44,216 nucleotides of DNA, taken from the NCBI RefSeq assembly GCF_013283785.1, contig NZ_JABCPZ010000070.1, forward strand, positions 1 to 44,216. The letters are read 5' to 3'. Source of the stretch: Nonomuraea antri (lineage in GTDB: Bacteria > Actinomycetota > Actinomycetes > Streptosporangiales > Streptosporangiaceae). Below the pieces are notes generated by a model that worked only from the letters and a program-made list of their open reading frames with translations, had not been told where the DNA came from and searched no databases. This document shows, piece after piece, positions 17,868 through 24,757 of this stretch. The number at the start of each line of letters is the position of its first letter. Positions within the stretch are counted from its first letter, which is position 1. Position numbers and translations under genes: made by a program.

Positions 17868-18391
17868 TGCGCACGCACCATGGCCGCCAGCGCGCCGAGC
17901 CTGGCCTGGGTGACGTCGATCCAGCGCAGATCGGCTTCGAGGTGGAACATGCCGTGGTCGGCCAGCAGCGCGTCGGGCAGCCCGCCGCCGCGCTTGACCT
18001 CGGCCAGCTCGCGCATGCGCCGCATATGCGTGGCGCGCTGCAGGTCGAGGTAGGCGGCCGCGTCGCGGCCCAGCATCAGCGCGAGCACGACCTTGGTGAA
18101 CAACACGGTCTGCAGGTACGGCTCGGCCGCGACCGGCTCCGACAGCCACACCTCGACCTCCCGCGTGCCGACCGGCGTGATGGCGTAACGCTTGCGGTCC
18201 GGGCCGTCGCCGGGCTCGCTCTGCCCGGCGATGATCTTGCCGTCTCTGGCGAGCCTGCCGAGCGTGGCGTACACCTGGCCGAACGGCAGGGCCTTGCCCC
18301 GGCCGAAGAAGGCGTCGTAGTCACGTTTCAGGTCGTAGCCGTGGCTCGGCTCGCGTTCGAGCAGGCCGAGCAGGGCAAGGGGAACGCTCAT
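17864..18391 (-). CDS. PadR-family transcriptional regulator
   Basis: Regulator of 175 residues. The N-terminal PadR winged helix-turn-helix (about 1-80) starts LALLGLLEREPSHGYDLKRD and includes PFGQVYATLGRLARDGKI. A C-terminal helical dimerisation domain (about 90-175, Vir_act_alpha_C type) follows. It is the first gene of the operon with the ABC ATPase and FtsX permease (ATGA overlap). PadR proteins commonly repress such exporters until a toxic compound is bound, so it likely represses this operon through the palindrome at 18412-18423. The start ATG is only about eight bases from a -10-like TATAGT, so the mRNA may be nearly leaderless. Confidence 0.92.
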   Translation of the reverse strand: MSVPLALLGLLEREPSHGYDLKRDYDAFFGRGKALPFGQVYATLGRLARDGKIIAGQSEPGDGPDRKRYAITPVGTREVEVWLSEPVAAEPYLQTVLFTKVVLALMLGRDAAAYLDLQRATHMRRMRELAEVKRGGGLPDALLADHGMFHLEADLRWIDVTQARLGALAAMVRAQ

Positions 18392-18399
18392 GCCGGGCG

Positions 18400-18428
18400 A
18401 CTATACTCTAAGCGTATATACGCGGAGA
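18400..18428 (-). promoter_or_regulatory. PadR operon promoter with a perfect palindromic operator
   Basis: GCGTATATACGC (18412-18423) is a perfect 12-base palindrome, extended by TCT (18407-18409) and AGA (18426-18428) in symmetric positions. A minus-strand -10 TATAGT (18405 to 18400) lies beside it, so a bound dimer would block the promoter. The AT-rich core stands out in this GC-rich DNA. The same site lies 35 bases upstream of the divergent GNAT start and could control both genes. Confidence 0.6.
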
Positions 18429-18462
18429 ATAAGGGGTTCGCGGGGATCGCTAGGGTTCTGGG

Positions 18463-19395
18463 GTGATTTCCTACCGCGCCGCCACCCCCGCCGACCTCGA
18501 CCGCGTCACCGCCTGGACGGTGCGCGAACCGGTCGCCTGGATCGCCGCCGACCGCTACCTCGACGAACTGGCGGAAGGCATGTACCGCCAGGAATGGACC
18601 TGGCTCGCCGAGGACGGCGACCGCCTGGTGGGCCGGGCGCTGTGGTGGGGGCCGAAGTCGAGCGCGCATCCGATCGCGCTCGACTGCCTGGACGTCGACC
18701 CCGCCGCCGGCGACCGCGCGGCCGTCGCGACCGGCCTGATGAGTGCGGCGCTGGCCGGATTCGCCGCGCCCGTGCAGTACGCGGTGAAGGTGGCGGCCGG
18801 CTGGCGCGAGGACCCGGCCACCGTCGCGGCCGTGGAGTGGCGGCGTGCAGCGGCCCGCGCCGCCGGGCTGACCCGCGAGGTGGAGCGGCTGCAGTTCGAG
18901 TGGACGCCGGCCGCCGGTGTGCCCTCCGCCGCCACCGGCGCGCTGCGTTTCGCCGCGGCCCCGGACGAGGAGTTCCTCGCGGTGTTCCAGCGGATCGCCG
19001 AAGGCAGCCTCGACGCGGAGACCCGCGCGAACCTGGCCGAGCTGGGCGCCGAGGCGACCGCCAGGGAGGAGATGGACTTCTACCTGGGCGCGCCGGGCAA
19101 GCGGGAGTGGTGGCGGCTGGCGTACACGCCGGAGGGCCTGGTGGCGGGCATGGCCATCCCCTCGGCCACCCCGTACAGCGTGAACGTCGGCTACCTGGGC
19201 GTGGTGCCGGAGTTCCGCGGGCGCGGGTACGTGGACGAGGTGCTGGCCGAGATCACCCGCTTCCACGCCATCGGCGGCGCGCGGCGCATCACCGCCACCA
19301 CCGACCTGGGCAACGCGCCCATGGCGGCGGCGTTCCTGCGGGCCGGTTACCGGGTCACGGAGATCCGGCTGAACTTCTCCAACGCCGGGGTCTGA
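18463..19395 (+). CDS. GNAT-family N-acetyltransferase (two-domain)
   Basis: Protein of 310 residues with two GNAT-like halves. The first (about 1-150, ISYRAATPADLDRVTAW...) keeps the fold's start but no clear acetyl-CoA loop. The second carries the motif A region VNVGYLGVVPEFRGRGYVDE (about 240-260) that binds acetyl-CoA pyrophosphate, and the motif B region TTDLGNAPMAAAFLRAGY. So only the C-terminal half appears catalytic. The start is GTG 18463 with AGGG seven bases upstream. It is divergent from the PadR operon and shares the palindromic operator region; a role in modifying a toxic compound pumped by that exporter is speculation. Acceptor unknown. Confidence 0.85.
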   Translation: MISYRAATPADLDRVTAWTVREPVAWIAADRYLDELAEGMYRQEWTWLAEDGDRLVGRALWWGPKSSAHPIALDCLDVDPAAGDRAAVATGLMSAALAGFAAPVQYAVKVAAGWREDPATVAAVEWRRAAARAAGLTREVERLQFEWTPAAGVPSAATGALRFAAAPDEEFLAVFQRIAEGSLDAETRANLAELGAEATAREEMDFYLGAPGKREWWRLAYTPEGLVAGMAIPSATPYSVNVGYLGVVPEFRGRGYVDEVLAEITRFHAIGGARRITATTDLGNAPMAAAFLRAGYRVTEIRLNFSNAGV

Positions 19396-19404
19396 CGCGG
19401 CCGG

Positions 19405-20169
19405 TCAGCCGGTGGCGGCGGACCGCTCGGCCGGGCGGGCGCCCCGGTCGTCGACGGTGAAGGTCTGGCCGTCGGCGGGGAAGACGATGTTCGCCCGGTC
19501 GGAGCCGGTCACGTCGTCGCCCAGGTGGGTGGGGACGAGGGTGAGCGCGGAGTGGCGGTCGGCGAGCGCCTCGACGTCGTCCAGGCCCATGTGCCCGGCC
19601 TTCGAGGTGCGGAAGGACGTGTCGATCACCAGGGCCTTGCCGGCGCCGGCGAGCGTCTCCACCGACGGGCACATGACGGTGTCGCCGGTGTAGCCCAGGG
19701 TGACGCCGGCGCCGTCGGTGATGGCGTAGCCGAGCGCGATCGGCGTGGTGTGCTGGACGGGCAGGGCGCGGACCCGGTACCCGTGGCCCGACCACTGGCC
19801 GCCCTTCTCGCCGAACTCCACGAAGCGCGGTGAGACGTTCGGCTTGACGGTCGCCCAGACGCCGGGATAACTGAGCTCGAACAGCTGCTCGATGCGCCCG
19901 GCGAGGCCGGTCGGCCCGGCCAGCACCAGCTCGCCGTCGCGCTTGCGCGTCAGGCCCTGCTCCATGAGCAGGAAGATGATGTCGAAGAAGTGGTCGGCGT
20001 GGAAGTGCGTGATGAGGCAGACGTCGACGATGCCCGGGTCGATCCCGGAGCGGCGCATCGCCTTGACGGAACCGTTCGGGGTGTCGATGAGGATCTTGTC
20101 GTCGATCAGCGCGCTGGCGCTCATGCGGTTGGTGAAGATGGATCCGGTCCCGATGAAGTGAAGCTGCAT
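19405..20169 (-). CDS. MBL-fold metallo-hydrolase (RNase Z/PqqB-like)
   Basis: Metallo-beta-lactamase fold enzyme of 254 residues. It opens with MQLHFIGTGSIFTN, has the metal motif THFHADH (about residues 54-60), a later metal His in PVQHTTPIALGY, the bridging Asp in GYTGDTV and a C-terminal His in PTHLGDD. The open GTG-S start and the ligand pattern resemble RNase Z-like and arylsulfatase/phosphodiesterase-type MBL proteins, not beta-lactamases. No signal peptide, so cytoplasmic. It converges with the GNAT gene and is divergent from the chorismate mutase gene. Substrate unknown. Confidence 0.85.
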   Translation of the reverse strand: MQLHFIGTGSIFTNRMSASALIDDKILIDTPNGSVKAMRRSGIDPGIVDVCLITHFHADHFFDIIFLLMEQGLTRKRDGELVLAGPTGLAGRIEQLFELSYPGVWATVKPNVSPRFVEFGEKGGQWSGHGYRVRALPVQHTTPIALGYAITDGAGVTLGYTGDTVMCPSVETLAGAGKALVIDTSFRTSKAGHMGLDDVEALADRHSALTLVPTHLGDDVTGSDRANIVFPADGQTFTVDDRGARPAERSAATG

Positions 20170-20252
20170 GATGATGGATCTCTCGGGGGTCGGTGCGCGT
20201 AAGCTGTGCTCACGCTGTGTGCTCTTGCCTGTTCAAAGAGTAGTAATGCCTG

Positions 20253-20873
20253 GTGGGAGAGGTCACTGTCAGCATGGTGACAGCCGTGTACGCCGTTCTG
20301 CTCGCCTTGTCCGTCCCCTTTGTTCCGTCCGGGCCCCAGGGGCTGGCGGAGTCGGCCGTCGAGCGGTTGCTGCTGGCCGACGCGGTGGCGGCGGCCAAGC
20401 TCGGCACCGGGAAGCCCATCACCGACGCGGCGCGGGAACGTGAACTGCTCGACGCCGTCGCTGCCCTGTCGGCGCGGATCGGGCTCTCGCCGGAGCTCGG
20501 CACCCGGTTCTTCCGCGCCCAGATCGAGGCGGGCAAGGCGGTGCAGCGCGGGCTGCACGCGCGCTGGCGGTCGTACGGGGAGCGGCCGCCCGGTCGCCGG
20601 CCTGATCTCGCCGGGGAGATCAGGCCGCGGCTCGACCGGCTCACGCCACGGCTGCTGCGGCGGTTGCGGCAGGTGGAGCCGCTGCGCGCGAACCCGGTCC
20701 GGTGCGCGGCGGTCATGGACGCGGCCGGGCGCGCCGCCGGGGCGCGGGCCGGGCTCGACGCGCTGCACCGCGACGCGCTCCGCCAGGCCCTGGTTCCGGT
20801 CTGCGCCAGGCCCTGGCCACAGTCCACGCCGAGCCCGGCCCCGCCCGTCTCCGGTGCCGCACGTCTCCGATGA
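20253..20873 (+). CDS. aroQ: Secreted chorismate mutase (AroQ gamma type)
   Basis: Predicted chorismate mutase (chorismate to prephenate) of the exported AroQ-gamma class, 206 residues. The helical core reads LAESAVERLLLADAVAAAKL, then the conserved GKPITDAARERELLDAV and GTRFFRAQIEAGKAVQ, with the Arg, Lys, Asp/Glu and Gln positions of the active site. A hydrophobic N-terminal segment (VTAVYAVLLALSVPFVPS) would be a signal peptide but has no basic residue before it, which is odd. GTG 20253 is used because a -10-like TAGTAA (20241-20246) would place the transcript start on it; ATG 20274 is the alternative, with GGGAGAGG 11 bases upstream. The stop lies inside a repeat. Exported mutases are known in mycobacteria; their purpose is unclear. 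Confidence 0.82.
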   Translation: MGEVTVSMVTAVYAVLLALSVPFVPSGPQGLAESAVERLLLADAVAAAKLGTGKPITDAARERELLDAVAALSARIGLSPELGTRFFRAQIEAGKAVQRGLHARWRSYGERPPGRRPDLAGEIRPRLDRLTPRLLRRLRQVEPLRANPVRCAAVMDAAGRAAGARAGLDALHRDALRQALVPVCARPWPQSTPSPAPPVSGAARLR

Positions 20874-20923
20874 GTCGGCCCCGCACGTCTCCGATGACGC
20901 TGGGGCCGCCCGCCTCCGGTGAG
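20841..20923. repeat. Four-copy repeat spanning the chorismate mutase stop codon
   Basis: Units CCGC(A/C)CGYCTCCGRTG(A) occur at 20841-20856, 20857-20873, 20881-20897 and 20907-20923. The second ends in the TGA stop of the gene. The array runs to about 30 bases before the start of the next gene. Confidence 0.65.
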
Positions 20924-20938
20924 TTCGCAGTGCGTCGG

Positions 20939-20944
20939 TACGCT
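20939..20944 (+). promoter_or_regulatory. Possible leaderless -10 element for the YciI-like gene
   Basis: TACGCT (TANNNT type) lies seven bases upstream of ATG 20952, and no ribosome site precedes this ATG. That spacing fits a leaderless transcript starting at or beside the ATG, a common arrangement in actinobacteria. Inference only. Confidence 0.3.
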
Positions 20945-20951
20945 TCTCGGC

Positions 20952-21518
20952 ATGCCGTTCTACGTACACGCCGAGGACAGGCCCGGAGTCGGGCCCCGGC
21001 TGCTCGACCTGGCCGAGGAACACTGGTCGTACATGGACGAGTTCGACGACCGGCTCGTGCTGCGCGGCCCGACCCTGTCGGCCGACGGGGAGGAGCACAC
21101 CGGCAGCGTGCACGTCGTGGACCTGGACGACCGGGCCGCGGCCGAGCGGTTCGCGGCCGAGGAGCCGTTCTGGCGGGCCGGTCTCTACGGTCACCTCACG
21201 ACCGACCGCGTCGTCGTGCTGCTCGACGGCCGTCCCGGGCGGGGCGCGTACCTGTCGGAAGGGCCGTACGCGCTGGTCACCGGCCGGTGGCCGGTGGTGC
21301 GGGGCGAGGCGGGGCTGCCCGGCGGCGAGCCTGACGGACGGCTGCGCTTCGTCGCCGCGCTGGTGGACGACGACCGGACGGGCACGACCGGGATCGTGGC
21401 GGTCGCCCCGGGAGCGCCCGAGGCGGCGCGGGCCGTCGTCCAGCCGGTCGCGGACCTGCTCGCGGGAGCTCCCGTGACGCTGACCGCCCAGCGCTGGCAG
21501 CGCGGCGGGCGCTCCTAG
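20952..21518 (+). CDS. YciI-like protein with C-terminal extension
   Basis: Protein of 188 residues. The first half is a YciI/YCII-type ferredoxin-like domain: MPFYVHAEDRPGVGPRLLDL, HWSYMDEFDDRLVLRGPTL and the His-containing GSVHVVDLDDRAAAERFAAEEPFWRAGLY match the family pattern (RPG-D, H..Y, GP...G, later DP-F). The second half (about 95-188) is an extra Gly/Pro-rich region without a recognised domain. YciI proteins are small dehydrochlorinase- or peroxidase-like enzymes of mostly unknown role. The start at ATG 20952 is chosen because the family begins with this strand; GTG 20919 is possible. It converges with the alpha/beta hydrolase gene. Confidence 0.75.
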   Translation: MPFYVHAEDRPGVGPRLLDLAEEHWSYMDEFDDRLVLRGPTLSADGEEHTGSVHVVDLDDRAAAERFAAEEPFWRAGLYGHLTTDRVVVLLDGRPGRGAYLSEGPYALVTGRWPVVRGEAGLPGGEPDGRLRFVAALVDDDRTGTTGIVAVAPGAPEAARAVVQPVADLLAGAPVTLTAQRWQRGGRS

Positions 21519-21586
21519 CCGACGCTCCACCCGGGAGCGGGGCGCGTGGCGGGCGCTCCTAGCCCACGCTTCGCTCGGGAGCGGGG
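21504..21586. repeat. Duplicated 39-base gene-end segment
   Basis: Two copies (21504-21542 and 21548-21586) agree at about 35 of 39 positions. Each has CTCCTAG near its 5' side and GGGAGCG near its 3' side, so each can form a CGCTCC/GGAGCG hairpin. Copy 1 contains the YciI-like stop on the plus strand, and copy 2 contains the hydrolase stop (21559) on the minus strand. A duplicated bidirectional terminator is likely. Confidence 0.65.
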
Positions 21587-22596
21587 AGTGCGGCGGCGAA
21601 CTCGGTCACGGCGGTGACGAACGCGCGCGGCTTGTCGTCGTGGATGACGTGCCGCGCGTCGATCCGCCGGTAGACGGTCTGCGGGGCCAGTTCGCGCACC
21701 CGGCGGGCGTCGTCGTCGTCCATGGCGCCGACCAGCCCGTGCCGGTCGAACCTGCTCCAGTTGGCGTGCAGCAGCAACACGGGGACGGTCGTCGCGCGGA
21801 GCGCGGCCGCGTGCGAGAAGTCGCCGTAGAAGCGGCCGTCGACGAACGCCCTGGCGAAGTCGGGGTCGAACATCGACGCCGCCCTGATCAGCTCGTTCAG
21901 CGACCCGGGCAGCCACCGGACGCCCAGCCCGGCCGGCCGGCCCGGGTTACGCCGCCGGTGGCGGGCCACCAGCCGATCGAGCAGGCCGACGAACCGCTCG
22001 GGCATCCGGATCGTCCTGTCCTCGGCGACCGGGATCTCCTGCCGGTAGATGTCGGTCACCCGCTGGTGATCGAGGTCGCCCAGCGCCCGTACGGTGTGGG
22101 CCAGGCTCTCGTACACCCAGCGGTCACGGTCGCGGAAGCGCGGCCACTCGGCCGAGAAGATCGGCGGGTCCTCCAGCACGATCGCGGAGACCAGCTCGGG
22201 CACGCGGGCCGCGCACCACAGCGCCAGGACGCCGCCGGAGGAGTTCCCGCTGACGATCGCCGGCCGGCCGACGACCTGGCGCAGGAAGCGCGCGATGTCG
22301 CCGCCGGCCGAGTCCCACGAGTAGTCGCCGGGCGTCCACGAGGAGTTCCCGTGGCCGCGGACGTCGACGGCGTACACCGTGAACCGCCGCGCGAGCTCCG
22401 GCATGACCCGCCGGTAGCTGCTCCACAGACTCATCTGGCCGGGTATGAGCACGAGCGGCGCCCCCGACTCCGGCCCGCGGACGTAGTTGACCAGCACCCC
22501 GCCGAGCTCGGCGGACTCCTGCCGGAATCCGGCCTCGACCAGCGCCGGCGGCAGCGGCTCGCGCTGCCCTTCGTACGGGTTGCGGTGGCCGGTCAT
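21559..22596 (-). CDS. Alpha/beta hydrolase
   Basis: Enzyme of 345 residues with the canonical alpha/beta hydrolase layout. LVLIPGQMSLWSSY supplies the oxyanion region, VDVRGHGNSSW follows, and SGNSSGGVLAL carries the nucleophile Ser in a G-N-S-S-G elbow. A cap domain spans about 150-255; VPVLLLHAN precedes the acid region, and a His in DARHVIHDDKPRAF completes the triad. The sequence resembles generic esterases/peroxidases of the family and no substrate can be named. It starts inside the AbrB stop codon (ATGA overlap), so regulator and enzyme form one operon. No signal peptide. Confidence 0.88.
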   Translation of the reverse strand: MTGHRNPYEGQREPLPPALVEAGFRQESAELGGVLVNYVRGPESGAPLVLIPGQMSLWSSYRRVMPELARRFTVYAVDVRGHGNSSWTPGDYSWDSAGGDIARFLRQVVGRPAIVSGNSSGGVLALWCAARVPELVSAIVLEDPPIFSAEWPRFRDRDRWVYESLAHTVRALGDLDHQRVTDIYRQEIPVAEDRTIRMPERFVGLLDRLVARHRRRNPGRPAGLGVRWLPGSLNELIRAASMFDPDFARAFVDGRFYGDFSHAAALRATTVPVLLLHANWSRFDRHGLVGAMDDDDARRVRELAPQTVYRRIDARHVIHDDKPRAFVTAVTEFAAALPAPERSVG

Positions 22597-22841
22597 CGTC
22601 CCGGCTCCCGGTCGGGCTCCTCCTGCGCGGCCAGGACGCCCTGGGCGAACAGCCGGAACCTCTCGTTGTCGACCAGCGCGATGCCCTGTTCGCGGTCGAC
22701 GAGCACGAGCAGGGTGTCGCCCGGTTCGAGGTCGAGCAGGTCACGTGCGTCCTTGGGGATGACGATCTGCCCCTTCTCGCCGATCTTCACGGTGCCGACG
22801 ATGTAACGCCCGTCCGGCCCCTCGATCATCTTCCCGCCCAT
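22593..22841 (-). CDS. AbrB/MazE-type transcriptional regulator
   Basis: Small DNA-binding protein of 82 residues. The SpoVT-AbrB swapped-hairpin domain is VKIGEKGQIVIPKDARDLLDLEPGDTLLV (about residues 14-44), followed by a short helical tail. ATG 22841 has GGAGGG eight bases upstream; the longer frame to 22976 begins inside the divergent gene's upstream region. It is coupled to the alpha/beta hydrolase. No MazF-like toxin is next to it, so it is more likely an autoregulatory transcription factor than an antitoxin. Three 9-base repeats directly upstream are candidate sites. Confidence 0.88.
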   Translation of the reverse strand: MGGKMIEGPDGRYIVGTVKIGEKGQIVIPKDARDLLDLEPGDTLLVLVDREQGIALVDNERFRLFAQGVLAAQEEPDREPGR

Positions 22842-22872
22842 CCGTTCCGCCCTCCCTAGTGGATCTAGTACG

Positions 22873-22899
22873 ACTTTACCCACTTTTCTTACTTTTCGC
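22873..22899. promoter_or_regulatory. Three consecutive 9-base repeats upstream of the AbrB gene
   Basis: ACTTTNNNN repeats at 22873-22881, 22882-22890 and 22891-22899. They form the most AT-rich stretch between the AbrB gene and the divergent hydrolase at 22948. AbrB-fold regulators often bind such T-rich spaced sites, so this may be the autoregulatory operator. Inference. Confidence 0.4.
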
Positions 22900-22947
22900 A
22901 CTCGGGTGAGGGATGTGGACCGCGGATTCCCGGGTAGGTGGCCGACC

Positions 22948-23817
22948 ATGCTCGCGCAGGTGACACACCGCACCACGGACGTCGACGGGATCGAGACCTT
23001 CTACCGGGAGGCGGGACCGCCGGACGCGCCGGTGTTCCTGCTGCCGCACGGCTACCCCTGCTCGTCCTACGAGTTCAGGAACCTCATGCCCGCGCTCGGC
23101 GACCGCTGGCGGCTGCTCGCCCCCGACCTGCCCGGCTTCGGCCACAGCGCCACCCCGGACGACTTCTCCTACACCTTCGACGGCTACGCCGGCTTCCTGG
23201 AACGCTTCACCCACGTGATGGGCCTGCGGCGCTACGCCATCTACCTGCACGACTACGGCTCGCAGTTCGGTCTCAGACTGGCCCTGCGCGCTCCCGAGCG
23301 GGTCGCCGGGCTGGTCATCCAGAACGGCGACATCTACGAGGACGCCCTGGGCCCGAAATACGCCGCGCTCAAGGAGTTCTGGGCCGATCCGACCGACGAG
23401 GGCCGGGCCGCGCTGGCCCAGAACGTCTCGGCGGAGGGCTTCCGCGACGAGTTCGTCGGCGAACTGCCCGCGCACCTCGCCGAACGGGTGAGCCCCGACC
23501 TGTGGACGCTGCACTGGGCGCTGATGAACACCCCGCGGCGGCGCCGCAACGTCGTGGGCCTGTTCGAGGACCAGGCGACGACCCTGCGCTGGTTCCCCAA
23601 GGAACAGGCCTACCTGCGCGAGCACCGGCCGCCCACGCTCATCGTGTGGGGGCCGCACGACGGCTACATGCCGGCGGGCTCGGCGCGGGCGTACCTGCGC
23701 GACCTGCCGGACGCCGAGCTGCACCTGCTGGACGCCGGTCACTGGGCGCTGGAGACCAACCTCGCGGAGATCGTCCCGCTGGTCCGTGACTTCCTCGGGC
23801 GCGTGCTGCCGGGGTGA
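22948..23817 (+). CDS. Alpha/beta hydrolase of haloalkane dehalogenase/epoxide hydrolase type
   Basis: Enzyme of 289 residues. HGYPCSSYEFRNLMPAL is the HGxP oxyanion motif of epoxide hydrolases and dehalogenases. LHDYGSQFGLRL places Asp at the nucleophile position instead of Ser. A helical cap follows, then LIVWGPHDGYMP with the acid region and AGHWALETN with the catalytic His. The Asp nucleophile argues for C-halogen or epoxide cleavage rather than ordinary ester hydrolysis, but the second halide-binding Trp or epoxide Tyr pair cannot be assigned with certainty. ATG 22948 has AGGTGG six bases upstream. Cytoplasmic. Confidence 0.85.
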   Translation: MLAQVTHRTTDVDGIETFYREAGPPDAPVFLLPHGYPCSSYEFRNLMPALGDRWRLLAPDLPGFGHSATPDDFSYTFDGYAGFLERFTHVMGLRRYAIYLHDYGSQFGLRLALRAPERVAGLVIQNGDIYEDALGPKYAALKEFWADPTDEGRAALAQNVSAEGFRDEFVGELPAHLAERVSPDLWTLHWALMNTPRRRRNVVGLFEDQATTLRWFPKEQAYLREHRPPTLIVWGPHDGYMPAGSARAYLRDLPDAELHLLDAGHWALETNLAEIVPLVRDFLGRVLPG

Positions 23818-23824
23818 CCGGGCG

Positions 23825-24757
23825 TCAGGCGAACGTGACCTCGGCCGTGGCGTGGCGGTCCTCGCGGTGCGTGGCCACGCGCAGGGCGGCTCGCGCTCCG
23901 GGCCTGCCGCCGTCCAGGACCGTTGGGCCGCCGCAGGCCAGCAGGTGTTCGCCGGCGAACGCCGGGCGGCGCAGCCGGTAGCTCAGCGACCGCACCCGCC
24001 GGTCGGCGGCGTCGCGCCGCACCAGCTCCAGCATGGCGATGACCAGCAGCGGGCCGTGGACGACCAGCCCCGGGTGGCCTTCCACCTCCCGCGTGTACGT
24101 GGCGTCGTAGTGGATGCGGTGGGCGTTCGCGGTCAGCGCGCTGAAGCGGAACAGCAGCACCGGGTCGGGGGTGAGTGGCAGCCGCCAGGGCTCGTCGGCG
24201 TCCGGCGCGACGCCCGTGCCAAGGCCCAGCTCGGCCGCCTGGTTCGGGGCGCGTCCTGAGCGGTACACGATGTCCTGCTCCTCGACCAGGCGGACGCGGC
24301 CCCGCTGCCGGAACTCGCTGCGCGTGGTGACGAACAGCAGCTCACCCGTCGTGCCCCGCTTGACCGTGACCGGTCCCAGGCTGGTGGTGCGGTGGGCGGG
24401 CTCGCCGAGCCGCAGCGGTTCGGCGATCTCGCAGCGGCCGCCGGCGAACATGCGCTGCCGGTGGGGGAGCGGGGGCAGGAAGTGCCCGTGCCTGGGATGG
24501 CCGTCGTCGCCGAGTTCCGCCTGTCCTGGCCAGTCCAGGAAGTACAGCCAGTGCCACAGCGGCGGCAGCGCGTCCCCGGCCTGCGGGACCGCGGGCCGGG
24601 GCAGGTCGAGCAGCGCGGACAGCGCGGCCGCCGGGCCGGGCGCCAGCTCGTCGGCCGCGCCGACCGGCCCCGGCGCCCAGGACACGAGGTACCCGCCGAG
24701 CCCGCTACCCCCGCCGAGCCCGCCGTCTTCGCCGGGCCCGCCGCCGGGCGCGGTCAT
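23825..24757 (-). CDS. meh: Mesaconyl-C4-CoA (3-methylfumaryl-CoA) hydratase-like MaoC protein
   Basis: Predicted hydratase of 310 residues that adds water to mesaconyl-C4-CoA to give citramalyl-CoA. PPLWHWLYFLDWPGQAELG and DGHPRHGHFLPPLPHRQRMF are the N-terminal hot-dog signature of the Meh/HTD2-like FAS1-dehydratase group. The C-terminal half has LTPDPVLLFRFSALTANAHR, then IHYD and EGHPGLVVHGPL, the MaoC-type catalytic region with Asp and His. The N terminus is a Gly-rich extension of about 22 residues. It overlaps the stop of the CoA-transferase-family gene (ATGA), and the pair matches the Mct/Meh steps of the 3-hydroxypropionate bicycle. Function is inferred from remembered similarity to Chloroflexus Meh. 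Confidence 0.72.
   Translation of the reverse strand: MTAPGGGPGEDGGLGGGSGLGGYLVSWAPGPVGAADELAPGPAAALSALLDLPRPAVPQAGDALPPLWHWLYFLDWPGQAELGDDGHPRHGHFLPPLPHRQRMFAGGRCEIAEPLRLGEPAHRTTSLGPVTVKRGTTGELLFVTTRSEFRQRGRVRLVEEQDIVYRSGRAPNQAAELGLGTGVAPDADEPWRLPLTPDPVLLFRFSALTANAHRIHYDATYTREVEGHPGLVVHGPLLVIAMLELVRRDAADRRVRSLSYRLRRPAFAGEHLLACGGPTVLDGGRPGARAALRVATHREDRHATAEVTFA

Noticed and set aside
22593..22841. MazE-type antitoxin of a toxin-antitoxin pair
   Set aside because: The coupled gene is an alpha/beta hydrolase, not a MazF- or PIN-like toxin, and no small toxin frame is adjacent.
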